Shown here piece by piece: positions 1-9,851 of a DNA stretch of 64,000 nt (positions within the stretch are counted from its first letter, which is position 1; every line of letters begins with the position of its first letter). Made by a program: the position numbers and the translations under genes. The DNA lies in the NCBI RefSeq assembly GCF_047948215.1, contig NC_134457.1:89414898-89478897 (forward strand), given 5' to 3'. This DNA comes from Lycorma delicatula (taxonomy: Eukaryota; Arthropoda; Insecta; Hemiptera; Fulgoridae). The notes below the pieces were generated by a model. The model saw only the letters and a program-made list of their open reading frames with translations. It did no database searches and was not told the origin of the DNA.

Positions 1-139
1 TTATCAATAATGGTAGATGACGTGAAAAGGGGAACTATAGAGAATTTTAAAACAACACTACATAATTCGGTGGAAGAATTATGTAAAAACGGCAGAACGC
101 ATGATGCTGATAAGACTTGGAGGCAATTAAGATACCGTA
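1..139 (+). CDS. Possible partial exon at window edge, unrecognised
   Basis: The frame is open from the window start, with an ATG at 10, and reads about 43 codons rich in charged residues and with little of the Phe/Ile/Asn bias of random AT-rich frames. It includes VEELCKNGRTHDADKTWRQL. After this the frame becomes Tyr/Leu/Phe-rich, as random sequence does, and a GTAACT that could be a splice donor lies at about 135-140. This would fit the 3' part of an exon whose start lies upstream. I do not recognise the protein and see no conserved domain. It could equally be a transposon remnant or chance. Confidence 0.2.
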
Positions 140-960
140 ACTATTATTGTTCTTATAATTTACGTTTATCATTTACTTCTTATTGTTTAATTTTTTACGC
201 TATAACTGATAATGATATATTAATTAATACCTATAACATGGAGTTAATTATATAAATAAAAAATATTTTCTTAACGTAATTTAAAATATTTTGAAAGAAG
301 GGAACAAATAAATTCCGTATGATTAAAGATGAATGTAAGGCTAACCAGCGCGGAATTAAGGCATGGGGTACATCGGGGGTGCCCATGGGCCCCCACCATT
401 TTGAGATACTGAAGAAAAAAAGTTTTTTTGAAATAAAAGAATTTAAAAAACTGTTTTTTTGAAATTATTTTTAAAGATTTTGAAAGTTACGATCGTTTCT
501 AGATTCTGAAATAATTTTTGTGTACTCCAAACTTTTGCATATTGATTTTCTATTTAATCTTAGTGAAAAAAATTCTATGCGCATTCGAATGCACCCTCAT
601 AGTAACAACACTCAACACCATTGTTAGTTAACTACTTTACCGGTTTCAGATAACTAATCGATGTGGTTTATCTCTGTTAAAAAGCATGGCGTCAAAAGAA
701 ACTTTCTGTAATGAAATTGTTCGTATAATATTATCTACATCGTATCAATATTACCACGATTCCCACAATTATAATAAACATAATATTTAAATGTGATTGA
801 ATACTCGGCAAGTTTCAAAGGATATGATTCGGCGAAATAACTAAAATATCAAATCAAAATGTCAAAAATCATGTGAAAGTACTTATAACAAGCAATTAAG
901 CTCTAAAATACGGCATTGTTGAATAAGAATATAATTTATGCATTCATGAAAAAGCAAGGT
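140..960. other. Gene-free AT-rich stretch with one GC-rich palindrome
   Basis: No convincing coding signal. The only notable point is a short GC-rich patch at about 365-400 centred on the perfect 10-bp palindrome GCCCATGGGC, flanked by G-runs on the left and C-runs on the right. The rest is A/T-rich without recognisable repeats. Confidence 0.5.
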
Positions 961-966
961 TTATTG

Positions 967-1262
967 ACTAGTACTTTCTATTTCATTATTAGTGGCCATA
1001 GTTTCTATTTCTATTTCTTTACCCGAAATTGATCGGTTAATTGTGTCCTTAGATCAAAAAACTGATGCTTATGAAGAGCTATTTTGGATTACTAACGAAT
1101 TTACTAATATCTACTGAATTTTACGTAGATGATCTCTCTGAAAACAGTATTCCTGAACTTGTGCAATTCGAAGAATTCACCAAATCATTTTTAAACGATG
1201 ACAAAGACGAAAACGTGGGTGATGACTGGGACGAGAGCGGGACAAAGACAAAGCCCAGATGA
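967..1262 (+). pseudogene. Decayed hAT-like (ZMYM1-type) transposase remnant, tentative
   Basis: Two overlapping forward frames look coding. The first, open from about 967 to a stop at 1115-1117, reads SLPEIDRLIVSLDQKTDAY followed by EELFWITNEFTNI. The second, from 1065 to 1262, contains EFYVDDLSENSIPELVQFEE and an acidic Asp/Glu-rich end. Together they look like one protein broken by a frameshift near 1100. The pattern (hydrophobic strand, LPxIDRLIxxL, then a segment ending YxxDLxE) resembles the C-terminal half of hAT transposases of the zinc-finger MYM-type 1 kind. That match is from memory and weak. No hAT terminal repeats or 8-bp target duplication were found. A host exon cannot be excluded. 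Confidence 0.28.
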
Positions 1263-1559
1263 ATGAAATATGCTTTGAGGCGTACGTACAATTTGATGAT
1301 TGAACTTAGAAGTACGTACGCACGTACATACTTACGTTTGTATGTATATTAGCCTGTTTTTTCGTTTGCTATCTCCTGACTAGATAAAACAATTTAGTAC
1401 GATGATTTCTATTTATGAAACATTAGTTTTCATATTTTGTTAGTTCATATTATTTAATATTTTTCATATTATTAGTTTTTCCGATTTTGGCCAAATCGGT
1501 CAAACTTATGGGTCCCTTAACTCAGTACTTAACTTAAAAGATAGATATTTTTCGCATAA

Positions 1560-2000
1560 TTTAAAACTAAAATACTTTCTGATGATATATTTTTTTTATT
1601 CAAACAGGTGGGGCAAAAAACGACTTTTTTGTCGTTTCTGGGTTCAAAGTCATGTTATTATTCCAATTAGATTTTTCCATTACATTAATATGTAACTTTA
1701 TGTATTTGGGAAATTTCATTCAGGGTTGGAGAATAACAAGCCTCTTTTTTTCTTCTGTTATGGTTTTTCTTGATATCTTCAGATCGGGTTAACCGATTTA
1801 TATGAAAGTTTGAACTATGATTTCTATTATGGGTCTTTTAATTTTGGTTACAATTGGTTAAGGTAGTGAGAAGATACGGTTACCGTGGTTCCTGTATCTC
1901 AAAATTGCGTTCAAATGAGTAGAATAAATTTTTTACATAATTCTTTACTTTATTATTCCACTCAAGTTTCCTCCTAAGCAATCTAATTAAGCCAAATCCG
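1560..2000 (+). repeat. REP-B interspersed repeat, copy 1
   Basis: Shares ordered blocks with 17930-18215, 42860-43760 and 47205-47960. The blocks are a segment ending in a run of C-A-rich sequence before GACTTTTTTGTCG, a CATTACATTAATATGTAAC block, a block around AACCGATTTATATGAAAG, then a block around GATACGGTTACCGTGG and ATCTCAAAATT. No open frame is conserved between copies, so it looks like a non-coding mobile element or old satellite-like repeat. The family is unknown to me. Confidence 0.6.
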
Positions 2001-2186
2001 TCGATTAAGAAGAGTTGGACCACTCAGTTTTTTGATTATATCTTTTACTGTTTACTTTAAATATTTACTTACAATTTACGTTTTTTCAGTATTTATTTTA
2101 TCTCGATATTCTGGATTCTGTTATCCTGATAACAAATTTTTGTCAGTTTTTTTTTGTATATTGTAGCGAGAAAAATATATCTTATA

Positions 2187-2932
2187 CGAGGGCTAATCAG
2201 AAAGTAAGGGACGTTTTGGAATTTAAAAAAAAATCAAGTACAAGAAAAACTTTTATTATATACATGTGAACGAGGGACTAAAATACTACTTTTCAACATA
2301 GTCACCATACAAATTCAGGCACTTATCATAGCGGTGGACAAGCTTTGAAATTCCTGCGTCATAGAATTCTGCCGCCTGTGATCTCAACCACTCAGTGACG
2401 CGTACTTGAAAATTTGTGGTAGCTTTGCTTCTGTGAAACAATTTCAAACAATAAAGTCCGTGAAACTTGTGGGAAACATAGAGAAAGCTCAGTTATTGTG
2501 AAACGGCGGTTTTCACGAATCTTTTCGTAAACTTTGGAGACCAGATCGTCAGTCACAATGCTCGGACGTCCACTCTTCTCTTTATCGTGAACGTTTGTTC
2601 GGCCATTTTTAAACTGAATGCACCACTTCCTGACAGAACTTTCACTCATTACGTTGTTCCCGTACACATCATCCCGATGAATTTCTATTGGTGTTAAGTT
2701 TTTTGCCAACAAAAAACGAATCAAAGACCGCACCTCACAACTGGCGGAATTTTCGATTGCAGCACACATTTTAAATTTGTATATAAAAAAAAACGGGCAG
2801 TGCGGAGAAGTTCCCGTTGTCACGGCTGGACGCTGACTGAGGTGCCGATCATGAGCACACCAATATATATGCGATTGGCGTGCGCCTGGCGGCGTCAGGT
2901 GGAAACGTTCCTTACTTTCTGAATAGCCTTCG
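2187..2932 (-). mobile_element. Internally deleted mariner element with TIRs and TA target
   Basis: Terminal inverted repeats of about 32 bp start CGAGGGCTAATCAGAAAGTA on the left, matched by CGAAGGCTATTCAGAAAGTA reading inward from the right. Both ends are bordered by TA (2185-2186 and 2933-2934), the obligatory mariner target duplication. At 746 bp it is far shorter than the usual ~1.3 kb. It retains the transposase N- and C-termini but has lost the catalytic centre. It sits within the first bases of a Helitron. It could only be moved by transposase supplied elsewhere. Confidence 0.92.
2286..2769 (-). pseudogene. Mariner transposase, catalytic core deleted
   Basis: Translation on the minus strand from an ATG at 2769 gives the N-terminal half of a mariner transposase: MCAAIENSASCEVRSLIRFL, then the paired-like helix-turn-helix region with FKNGRTNVHDKEKSGRPS and ITELSLCFPQVSRTLL. 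About 120 codons in, the reading jumps to the extreme C-terminus, RVTEWLRSQAAEFYDAG through LYGDYVEK and a stop at 2286-2288. The C-terminal part is in another frame, so the in-frame product stops at 2392. The whole D,D34D catalytic domain (roughly 180-200 residues) is missing. An upstream ATG at 2823 is in frame, but family comparison favours 2769. The product might still bind terminal repeats; that is inference. Confidence 0.92.
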
Positions 2933-3054
2933 TATATATAAAAATGAACGTTTGTTTATTTGTCTGTCCCGTATGCGTTCCTATACCATTCATCCGATTG
3001 CGATGAAACTTTCGTGAGATGTGCGCACGCCCGCGGAGGTTTCTGAATTAATAG

Positions 3055-3275
3055 ATCCGCTAGATGGCGCTAGGGCCGAGATATTTCGAAAATTTGTATT
3101 TATGGTTCGATCAGGCTCATATTCGTAAAATGTCTTACACGGAAAGTAATACCTCTGAAAAAATGGACCCGTTAGATGGCCTAGGGTTGAGATATTTGGA
3201 AAAATTACATTTATGGTCCGATTTGGCTTATATTCTGAATTTATATTAGTTACGTGAAAAGAAAAATATTTTTGC
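3055..3275 (+). repeat. Two ~110-bp tandem units inside Helitron
   Basis: Units begin around CGCTAGATGGCGCTAGGG and CGTTAGATGGCCTAGGG and each continue through GAGATATTT, a TTTATGGT block and a TATTC block. The same unit occurs in about three diverged copies in the minus-strand Helitron at 22030-22310. Copy number varies between elements, so the array expands and contracts within the family. The open frame across it is a by-product. Confidence 0.75.
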
Positions 3276-3346
3276 GAAAAAGGGAAAAAGGGAGAAGAGA
3301 AGAACGGAAAAGGGAAGATGGGAAGAAAAGAAAAGGAAAAGGTTAA
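3274..3346 (+). repeat. Polypurine tract of Helitron family
   Basis: About 70 bases that are nearly all A/G, made of AAAAGGGA-like variants, lie between the tandem units and the 3' end. Equivalent tracts occur as polypyrimidine on the plus strand at 21778-21912 and 27272-27450 in the other two family members. It is therefore a conserved structural part of the family, potentially able to form a triplex; no function is shown. Confidence 0.75.
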
Positions 3347-5504
3347 ATTTTGTGAAGTTCCGTAATGTTCAGTTTTTTTAGTGTTTTATCAAACTTTCAT
3401 TTGTGTTCATTTAATTTACATATATATAATCAAATTTAGCAATGGCGAAGCATTGCCGGGTCAGCTAGTTAATTAATAAATAGCAACCTACTGTTACTAA
3501 AATTATTCTAATGAACTTTTATATACTATTGGTAATAATTTATTTGTTATAAAAAATTTATTACATCCTTCACATGTCATATGAACTTTTTTTACCCACT
3601 CTAAAACAATATTAAATAGCAGTTCCGTATTTTAAAAATAATTTAATCACTAGTATTTTATTTAAACGTTTCTTTTGACAAATTTATTTTTACATTTGTG
3701 TTCTATAATTATTAAGTAAAAGTCATTTTGTGATGATTATCATTATTATAATCAACATCATCAATACTGTCACCTTCATTAAGTGAATTGTTATTAAAGC
3801 GTGATAATCTGACTCGAGTTTTCAAGGTCAAATAAGAAGTTATATATGGTTATCCGTCTAGCGTTGCATATACCTTTCTAGTTAAAATAGCGACGTCATA
3901 TGCACAATACTATACGGTCTAGTGAATATTGATGTATCATATATAAAAAAAAAAAAAAAAAAAAAAAAAATAGTAATTATAACACACATTTAAATAGAAA
4001 AAATAAGATCTTTTTTATATAAGGAAACTGTGTTGTAAGGATGAAAATGATTGAATAATGTACTTGAATTAGAATATTAGTCATGAATATTATAAATTAA
4101 TTAAAAATTTTACTTACTGTTTTTTTATTTTTTTCATAGTACTTTCATGAGATCTGCTTTTTCTGAACGGTATTTTTTAATTTGAAAAAATAATAAAAAA
4201 AACGGTTGTCAAATTACAAAAAAATTGACAATTTTTTACTACCTGTCATTGAATAAAATGGATTGTACTGCTCCGGTTATAATCTATTTTAAATATTGAA
4301 ACTACATATTATTTTGATGAACCGTACATTATAATTAATAGAACTTATAAATTTTAAATAATTAAATAAAATATTATATCTCCTTAAATCAGTCATCATG
4401 TTAAAATTTTACTTATTTATTAATTATAATTTTTCATTGCTATTTTTATTGACTTTTTCCGATATTTTTATTTACAGAAGATTTAGGTTTGTTGCTATTG
4501 ATTTTTAAAATTGTCATGTTCTTCTAAACTGGAAGATGCAAAACTGTTTTCTTTAAAATTATCAATATAATAAAATTTTTGTTTATTACATTTAAATTAT
4601 TGCGTGTTCGCGGTTCGACCAGGATATTGAGAGATTACACACGTAAAAATGTCATGTAAATACAATTCATTACTTTGAATTATATGAAATAAAATAACTA
4701 ATAATCATAATAAATTTACAAAACAGTAATTCAAATAAAAAAAATATAAAAAGTTATTTGATGGCAATTAAATTATAAATACCAAAATACAGTCCAATTT
4801 ACTAAAAACTTTGTAATGACTTACAGAATTTATTATGGAATTGACAATAGAACAAAAATCTACTATTCATACGATTCACTTTCTGCAAGTATTATTTATT
4901 TTTACTGTTTTCAAAAGAACTACCCTACGCTTTATGAATGAATAAAATGCCGTTTTTTCACTCCTGTTTACAAATAACTCGCCGAACAGCTTCTTCTTTT
5001 AAACCACTGACCAAATTGGAATGTTCGTGACGCTGTCTTCACTCGTTATCAGACACTGTTATCGCTTTTGTCGCACTCTGCACCGAACTCGAACTTGAAA
5101 AATTACTAACTATCCTCCGCTGGTGGTTCCCGGCAATATTTATGTCTCTTGACCCGTAGTACCAGTACCCGACCATCCTTTTGATTTATCAGCGTAATAA
5201 TTTTATTGTCCGCACTTCTAAGCTTTTCGCTAAGTAATTTTCTAAAAAGAATTCTTGTGTCATTCCCTCAACTCTTCTTTCTTTATTTTCTCTCTTTTCT
5301 TCTTTACCCCTTATAATATCTTTGAAAATATTCCTGATCTTTTACAATTTTTCTGTTTCATTTTACAATTTTCTTTCCCGCATTTTATAAAAAAAAAGCT
5401 TTACCTTTGCTTTATTCTTTATTATAAATATTAGAATTAGATATATAAATATTAACAGTGTATGGAAACTCTTAAATAATATTTTATAGAACGTTAAACG
5501 TAGA

Positions 5505-5870
5505 AAACTGAAATACAGTATGAGACCACCATACTCTAACCAACCAAAAGGGAAGCGACTCAAACATTTTAAATGGAAAGTGTAGGGTTGTGACAGGCTA
5601 TTTTAAAGGACATTGAAAAACAAAAATTTTGACTTGACAAAATTTGGACTATGGCAATCCTAACAAAAATGGCGGCCACTAAATATTTTTCACACCTAAT
5701 CTCAAAATTGTTCTACAGAGTACATTACAAGTAACGATTTTATACCGAAAAATAGATAGTTTTGAGGTAAAAACATTTGCTAAATTTAATTTTTCATGTT
5801 TACCTATTGAAAAGTTAATTGACGATTACCATACTTTTAACACCTGTAAATTGTGTAACTGATCGAAATG
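5505..5870 (+). repeat. REP-C interspersed repeat, copy 1
   Basis: A block around CGAAAAATAGATAGTTTTGA followed by TTGAAAAGTTAATT matches 20060-20620 (about two tandem units) and 54770-55120 in the same orientation. Its left end carries AGTATGAGACCACCATACTC, whose reverse complement occurs at about 54980 in another copy, so the family contains an invertible or palindromic portion. No conserved frame. Confidence 0.5.
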
Positions 5871-6401
5871 CAGTTTATAAGTGAGATTTAATTTATATTG
5901 AGCTGATCTTATCCAATTGGTAGTGGATAATTATGTGGTCGTAATAACTGAAATAGATCAGTTCGATTTTAATAACGTCTTGTGAACCTAATAAAAGAAA
6001 TTCTGACGGATTTATTCAATTGATTGTTATTATTTTTTTAATATTATTGCTCATAAACATCTTTAAATGATTTTTTATCATTTAATCTGCCCTTAAATAA
6101 TTGTACTGGTGTTAGAAAAAATCTGTTCATTTTTTGAAACTACTAAAAAAAAAAATTTTTTGTATTTTATTCTACCCTTTTTTTGCTTAATCGCCGTATT
6201 AAAAATGGTTCTGGAAAACTGGTTTAATACAAAATTTATGAAAATTACATTTTTTAGAATATTGATTTTTTAGCGAATTATATTCCATATTTTTTGTTTG
6301 ATTCCCTAGTTCAGAAACTAATTTTTTTGAGACTTTTTTTTAAGGAAAGATTTTTACATGATTTTTTAAAATTTTGTTTTGTTATTAATCTAATTGGTTG
6401 T

Positions 6402-6427
6402 TAAATTTAAAAGCAATATTTCATGTG

Positions 6428-6489
<62 letters not shown>

Positions 6490-6509
6490 AAATATTGCTT
6501 TTAAATTTA
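6402..6509. repeat. TA/GT microsatellite inside a 20-bp perfect inverted repeat
   Basis: The left arm TAAATTTAAAAGCAATATTT (6402-6421) is perfectly complementary to the right arm at 6490-6509. The 68-bp interior is (TA)n, (GT)n, (TA)n. The whole can fold as a long hairpin whose loop is itself alternating purine-pyrimidine and so prone to Z-DNA or slippage. Confidence 0.9.
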
Positions 6510-8629
6510 TTTATATATATATATATTTTTTTTAATGAAATCGAAAAGTAAAATACCCTGGAAAACCTATATGTATGTCCATTTCTTCGTTCATAAATTA
6601 ACTCTTGAACGGTTATTTAATTACTTTAATAAATGTTTTATTGGTTCTCTTTTGAAGATGATTTAAAAAAAATTGTTTAATGTTGTCCAGTGTTATTAAA
6701 AGTTATGAAATTGTAGTTTCTTTAATAGTATTACGAACTCTCCAATTACGAATCGTTTTGTTAAGATTTTAATTAATGCATCTGATTGTTTTATTCAAAT
6801 AGCTACAATAGTGGTTTTTTATGAATCAAAGAACTATTATATAGCTATTTTATAAAGAAACATATAATCTGTTAATAGGAGAAAAAGAAACAGCAGTGGC
6901 AGCAAGAGCATCGCAATGCGACCTTGATAAAAATATTTATGTTAATGTAAAATATTTGAGTTACTGAATAAGGCTGATATAAAATAGGATCGATAAAATC
7001 CTCAGTTGTGAAATAAGAAACAGTTGCAAAATAACTCCTTTGTCTCGAAAAAATTTGCCCGACGAATAATAATTCCCAATAGATTAATAGTACGGAAAGA
7101 TTAATTTAAGTAGTTCTTTGAAAACAGATATAAGTTGGTTAGTTTTAAATTTCAGATTTAGATTTTCCTTGGAATTGATATGAATAATATTAATAAAATT
7201 AATATCAGTTTGGAATCTCTTCGTATGGTAAATATTAAGTAAAAACTAATTAATTAATTGTACGCTCCAAAACATTACAGTAATTTAAAAATAGCTCTCT
7301 CTCCTTTTACCGGATCAAAGTAAACTTAAACAGTGAAGTTGTTAAATAATCATATTGTGGTATATATAAATTGAAAAACCAATGTCGTCATTTCATTATG
7401 ACGTTCCTTGCGGGTGGTCGTCTTCACATGTAATAGGTGAGCGGGTGGGGGTACCCTTATGTTAATGTATTTCAAATTTACTATAATTAGTTTTATCATT
7501 AGGCTTAATTATAAAATAATGAGATGTTTGTCAAGATGATTATTTAGATTTGTGCTAATTATAATATTAAATAAATTATGTATTTTTCTCATAATTGTAT
7601 TGTTAAGAGTATTAGAATTTTTTCAAAGGAATACTATTTTCACCGACAATTATAATATTTAAAGCGATATATCCATTGTTCAACGGATTACGAACATAAT
7701 GGAAAAGCACCAGTTGTACATAAACATTTAAATACTGAGCCAAAGGATTTCCGATTTGAAATCCTTATTAAAGGACCTTTTTTGGAATACACGTGCACAT
7801 AGCGTATTTCTATTACAATATCCGTAAACAAAACGTATGTCTGCATGTTCTTCATTTGAAAATTGAAAAGAGTTAACTTAAGCGCTACAGTTTTCTTACA
7901 TTTTGAAAGCATATAAAACTATGCAATACACGAATTATTATAAAACACAAAAAGTGGTGTTGCAATACACAATATTTTTTAGGTGTGACGTAAAATATCT
8001 TCGTTTAATCACCAAAAAACAAATAACATTTTCCACCAAGTTTTTTAGAGAATTTTATTTCGACAAAAATTTATTAGGTAACGTCAAGTGAAAAAAAGAA
8101 AGTTTTTCTAACCAGTTTTTTGAAGTTTAAAAACCTTTTATTAAAAAGTTTTTTAATAAAAGTCACAAATCTGACTTTTATTAAAAACACTAGAAAAAAG
8201 GCGCCATGAAAATGTTTCATGGTTTATATTTCATTACACATGTTAAATGTTTTTGCCAACTGTAACAAAACAACGTTCATGAATTTAGCGTACTAACAAC
8301 AAAAACCTTTACAACGAAAAGCTTCAAAATCCTGAACCATTTTAGCTATTTCTTGAGTTATGAATTTTTAACTCGGCTCTAACCCCAATGTTTTCCTTTT
8401 TTATCCCCAAAACACAGATGTAATTTTAGATAAATCATTCGTATAAAGAAGTATAAATCGTTCGGACAAATGACTCGTTCTAGAATTAAAAATAGTACGA
8501 ACGAATGAATCGTTCCTGCGCTGCCCGCAGCTGCCCGGCGCACCACGAGGTCCGCTTTGCGCCAATGACAGCTAAAATAAAAATGTGAATAGATATATCA
8601 AACAAACAAACTCACGCCCCATATTTTTT

Positions 8630-9851
8630 ACTTCCTTGTACGAAGTAAAGAAAGTATTGTGATCACGAAAAATTTCGGTTTTCAGATTTCAACGGAAATA
8701 TCCATTTTGACTAGTTTTGGAGTGAAGTTTGTACGTACGTATATATGCATGTATGTATCTCGCATAACTCAAAAACGATTAGCCGTAATATGTTGAAATT
8801 TTGGATTTAGAACTGTTGTAACATCTAGTTGTGCACCTTCCCTTTTTGTTTGCAATCAACTGAGCCAAAAGTGTCCAAAAAAGGACAAAATCCAAACAAA
8901 TCTGAATTTTGGACTTTTTTTTAACTGCAGTAATAAGCTCTCATTGAGAGCTTTTCAACAATATATCATAAGTGGTACTTACTTTCATTCAAATTAAATT
9001 TTAATTAATCAAATTTTTGGTTCTTACAAGGGGAAGGCACATGTGTTCGAATCAGACTTCATCTCCTTTTTTTTTAAATTTTGTTTTTATTTAAATATAT
9101 TAATTTATTAATAATTATTAACCCCTGATTGTAAAAAAAAGTTTTACAATTATAATTATTCAATAACAATCATTTAATTAATTATTTTTGTTGCCAATCA
9201 TTTAATCGCTCTTTGGTTTGATGTAATTCTTCTGATTTTAATTTGTGCATACATTCTTTAGTTTTCAAATTTCCTCTCTCTTTATATTCATCATCCTCTC
9301 TTAATATTTTTCTTCCCATATTCATCTTCTTATCATTTTTTTGAGCTATATTTCTTCATGTTATCTTTCTTTTTCCTATATGATTTTTTTTTCAGTTTTG
9401 ATTATTCATCAAATAATCCAATAATTAAAATTGAATATTTTACACCGTAAGGTCGAAATTAACATTTGTAACTCGTACACAGGAGTTCACTAAACGGAAT
9501 AGTTTAATTATTATATTATTATTAATTTTTATTTATACGACACATCAGAAATCTGAAACTTTTGTTGATCAGCAACTCACTAAGATACGAATAATACTGA
9601 TCTAGTAATACGAGTAATAAAGGGACTTTTACTTATCATAATATTTCATGTAAGATTGTTGAATTAATAATTGCATAAATATTTGATGTTAATAAAAACT
9701 AATATTTCATCAATTGTGTAACTCTCCACTTTATTAAAGAATTGTAGGATCGATTCTTACTTTCAAATGAAAGTTTAAATGAAGTATAGAAAAAAATGTG
9801 TATATATAATTCAATAGGCGTACAAGGAATTCATGTGCTGTCCACATTAGA
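8630..9851 (+). mobile_element. REP-A (HINE-like), long-form copy
   Basis: Starts ACTTCCTTGTACGAAGTAAA after a T-run and ends with a REP-A 3' terminus (GCGTACAAGGAATT, a degraded TGTGG/CCACA hairpin, then a T-run). About 550 bp longer than standard copies. The extra 3' block around 9590-9790 also occurs in the partial copy 49205-49572, which shows a long subfamily. The centre holds the B-box-like GTTCGAATCAGACTTCATC. No coding capacity. Confidence 0.8.

Larger units (their letters stand above)
2180..3468 (+). mobile_element. Non-autonomous Helitron, interrupted by a mariner
   Basis: The 3' end has classical Helitron hallmarks: a perfect hairpin GCAATG/CATTGC with loop GCGAAG at 3439-3456, twelve bases later CTAG at 3465-3468, then a T. 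The 5' end is TC at 2180-2181 after an A, visible only once the mariner (2187-2932) is mentally excised with one TA copy. The element then reads TC, a TA-rich run and a GTTTGTTTATTTGTCTGTCC block. Flanks are therefore A and T, the Helitron target preference. Inside are two ~110-bp tandem units and a polypurine tract. There is no Rep/helicase coding, so it is non-autonomous. Related copies lie at 21716-22428 and 27150-27500 on the minus strand. Confidence 0.85.
3470..8629. other. Gene-poor AT-rich region
   Basis: No reliable gene in about 5.2 kb. It contains an A26 run at 3945-3970, a diverged REP-C repeat (5505-5870), a cruciform-prone microsatellite (6402-6509), and a short GC-richer patch at 8460-8575 with GAACGAATGAATCGTTC-type inverted motifs. 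The block 4980-5200 is less AT-rich and could be a decayed retroelement leader, but I find no protein match in it. Confidence 0.5.

Noticed and set aside
4980..5200. Possible retrotransposon leader or exon (less AT-rich block)
   Set aside because: No frame longer than about 30 codons, no family resemblance and no LTR or splice structure could be found.
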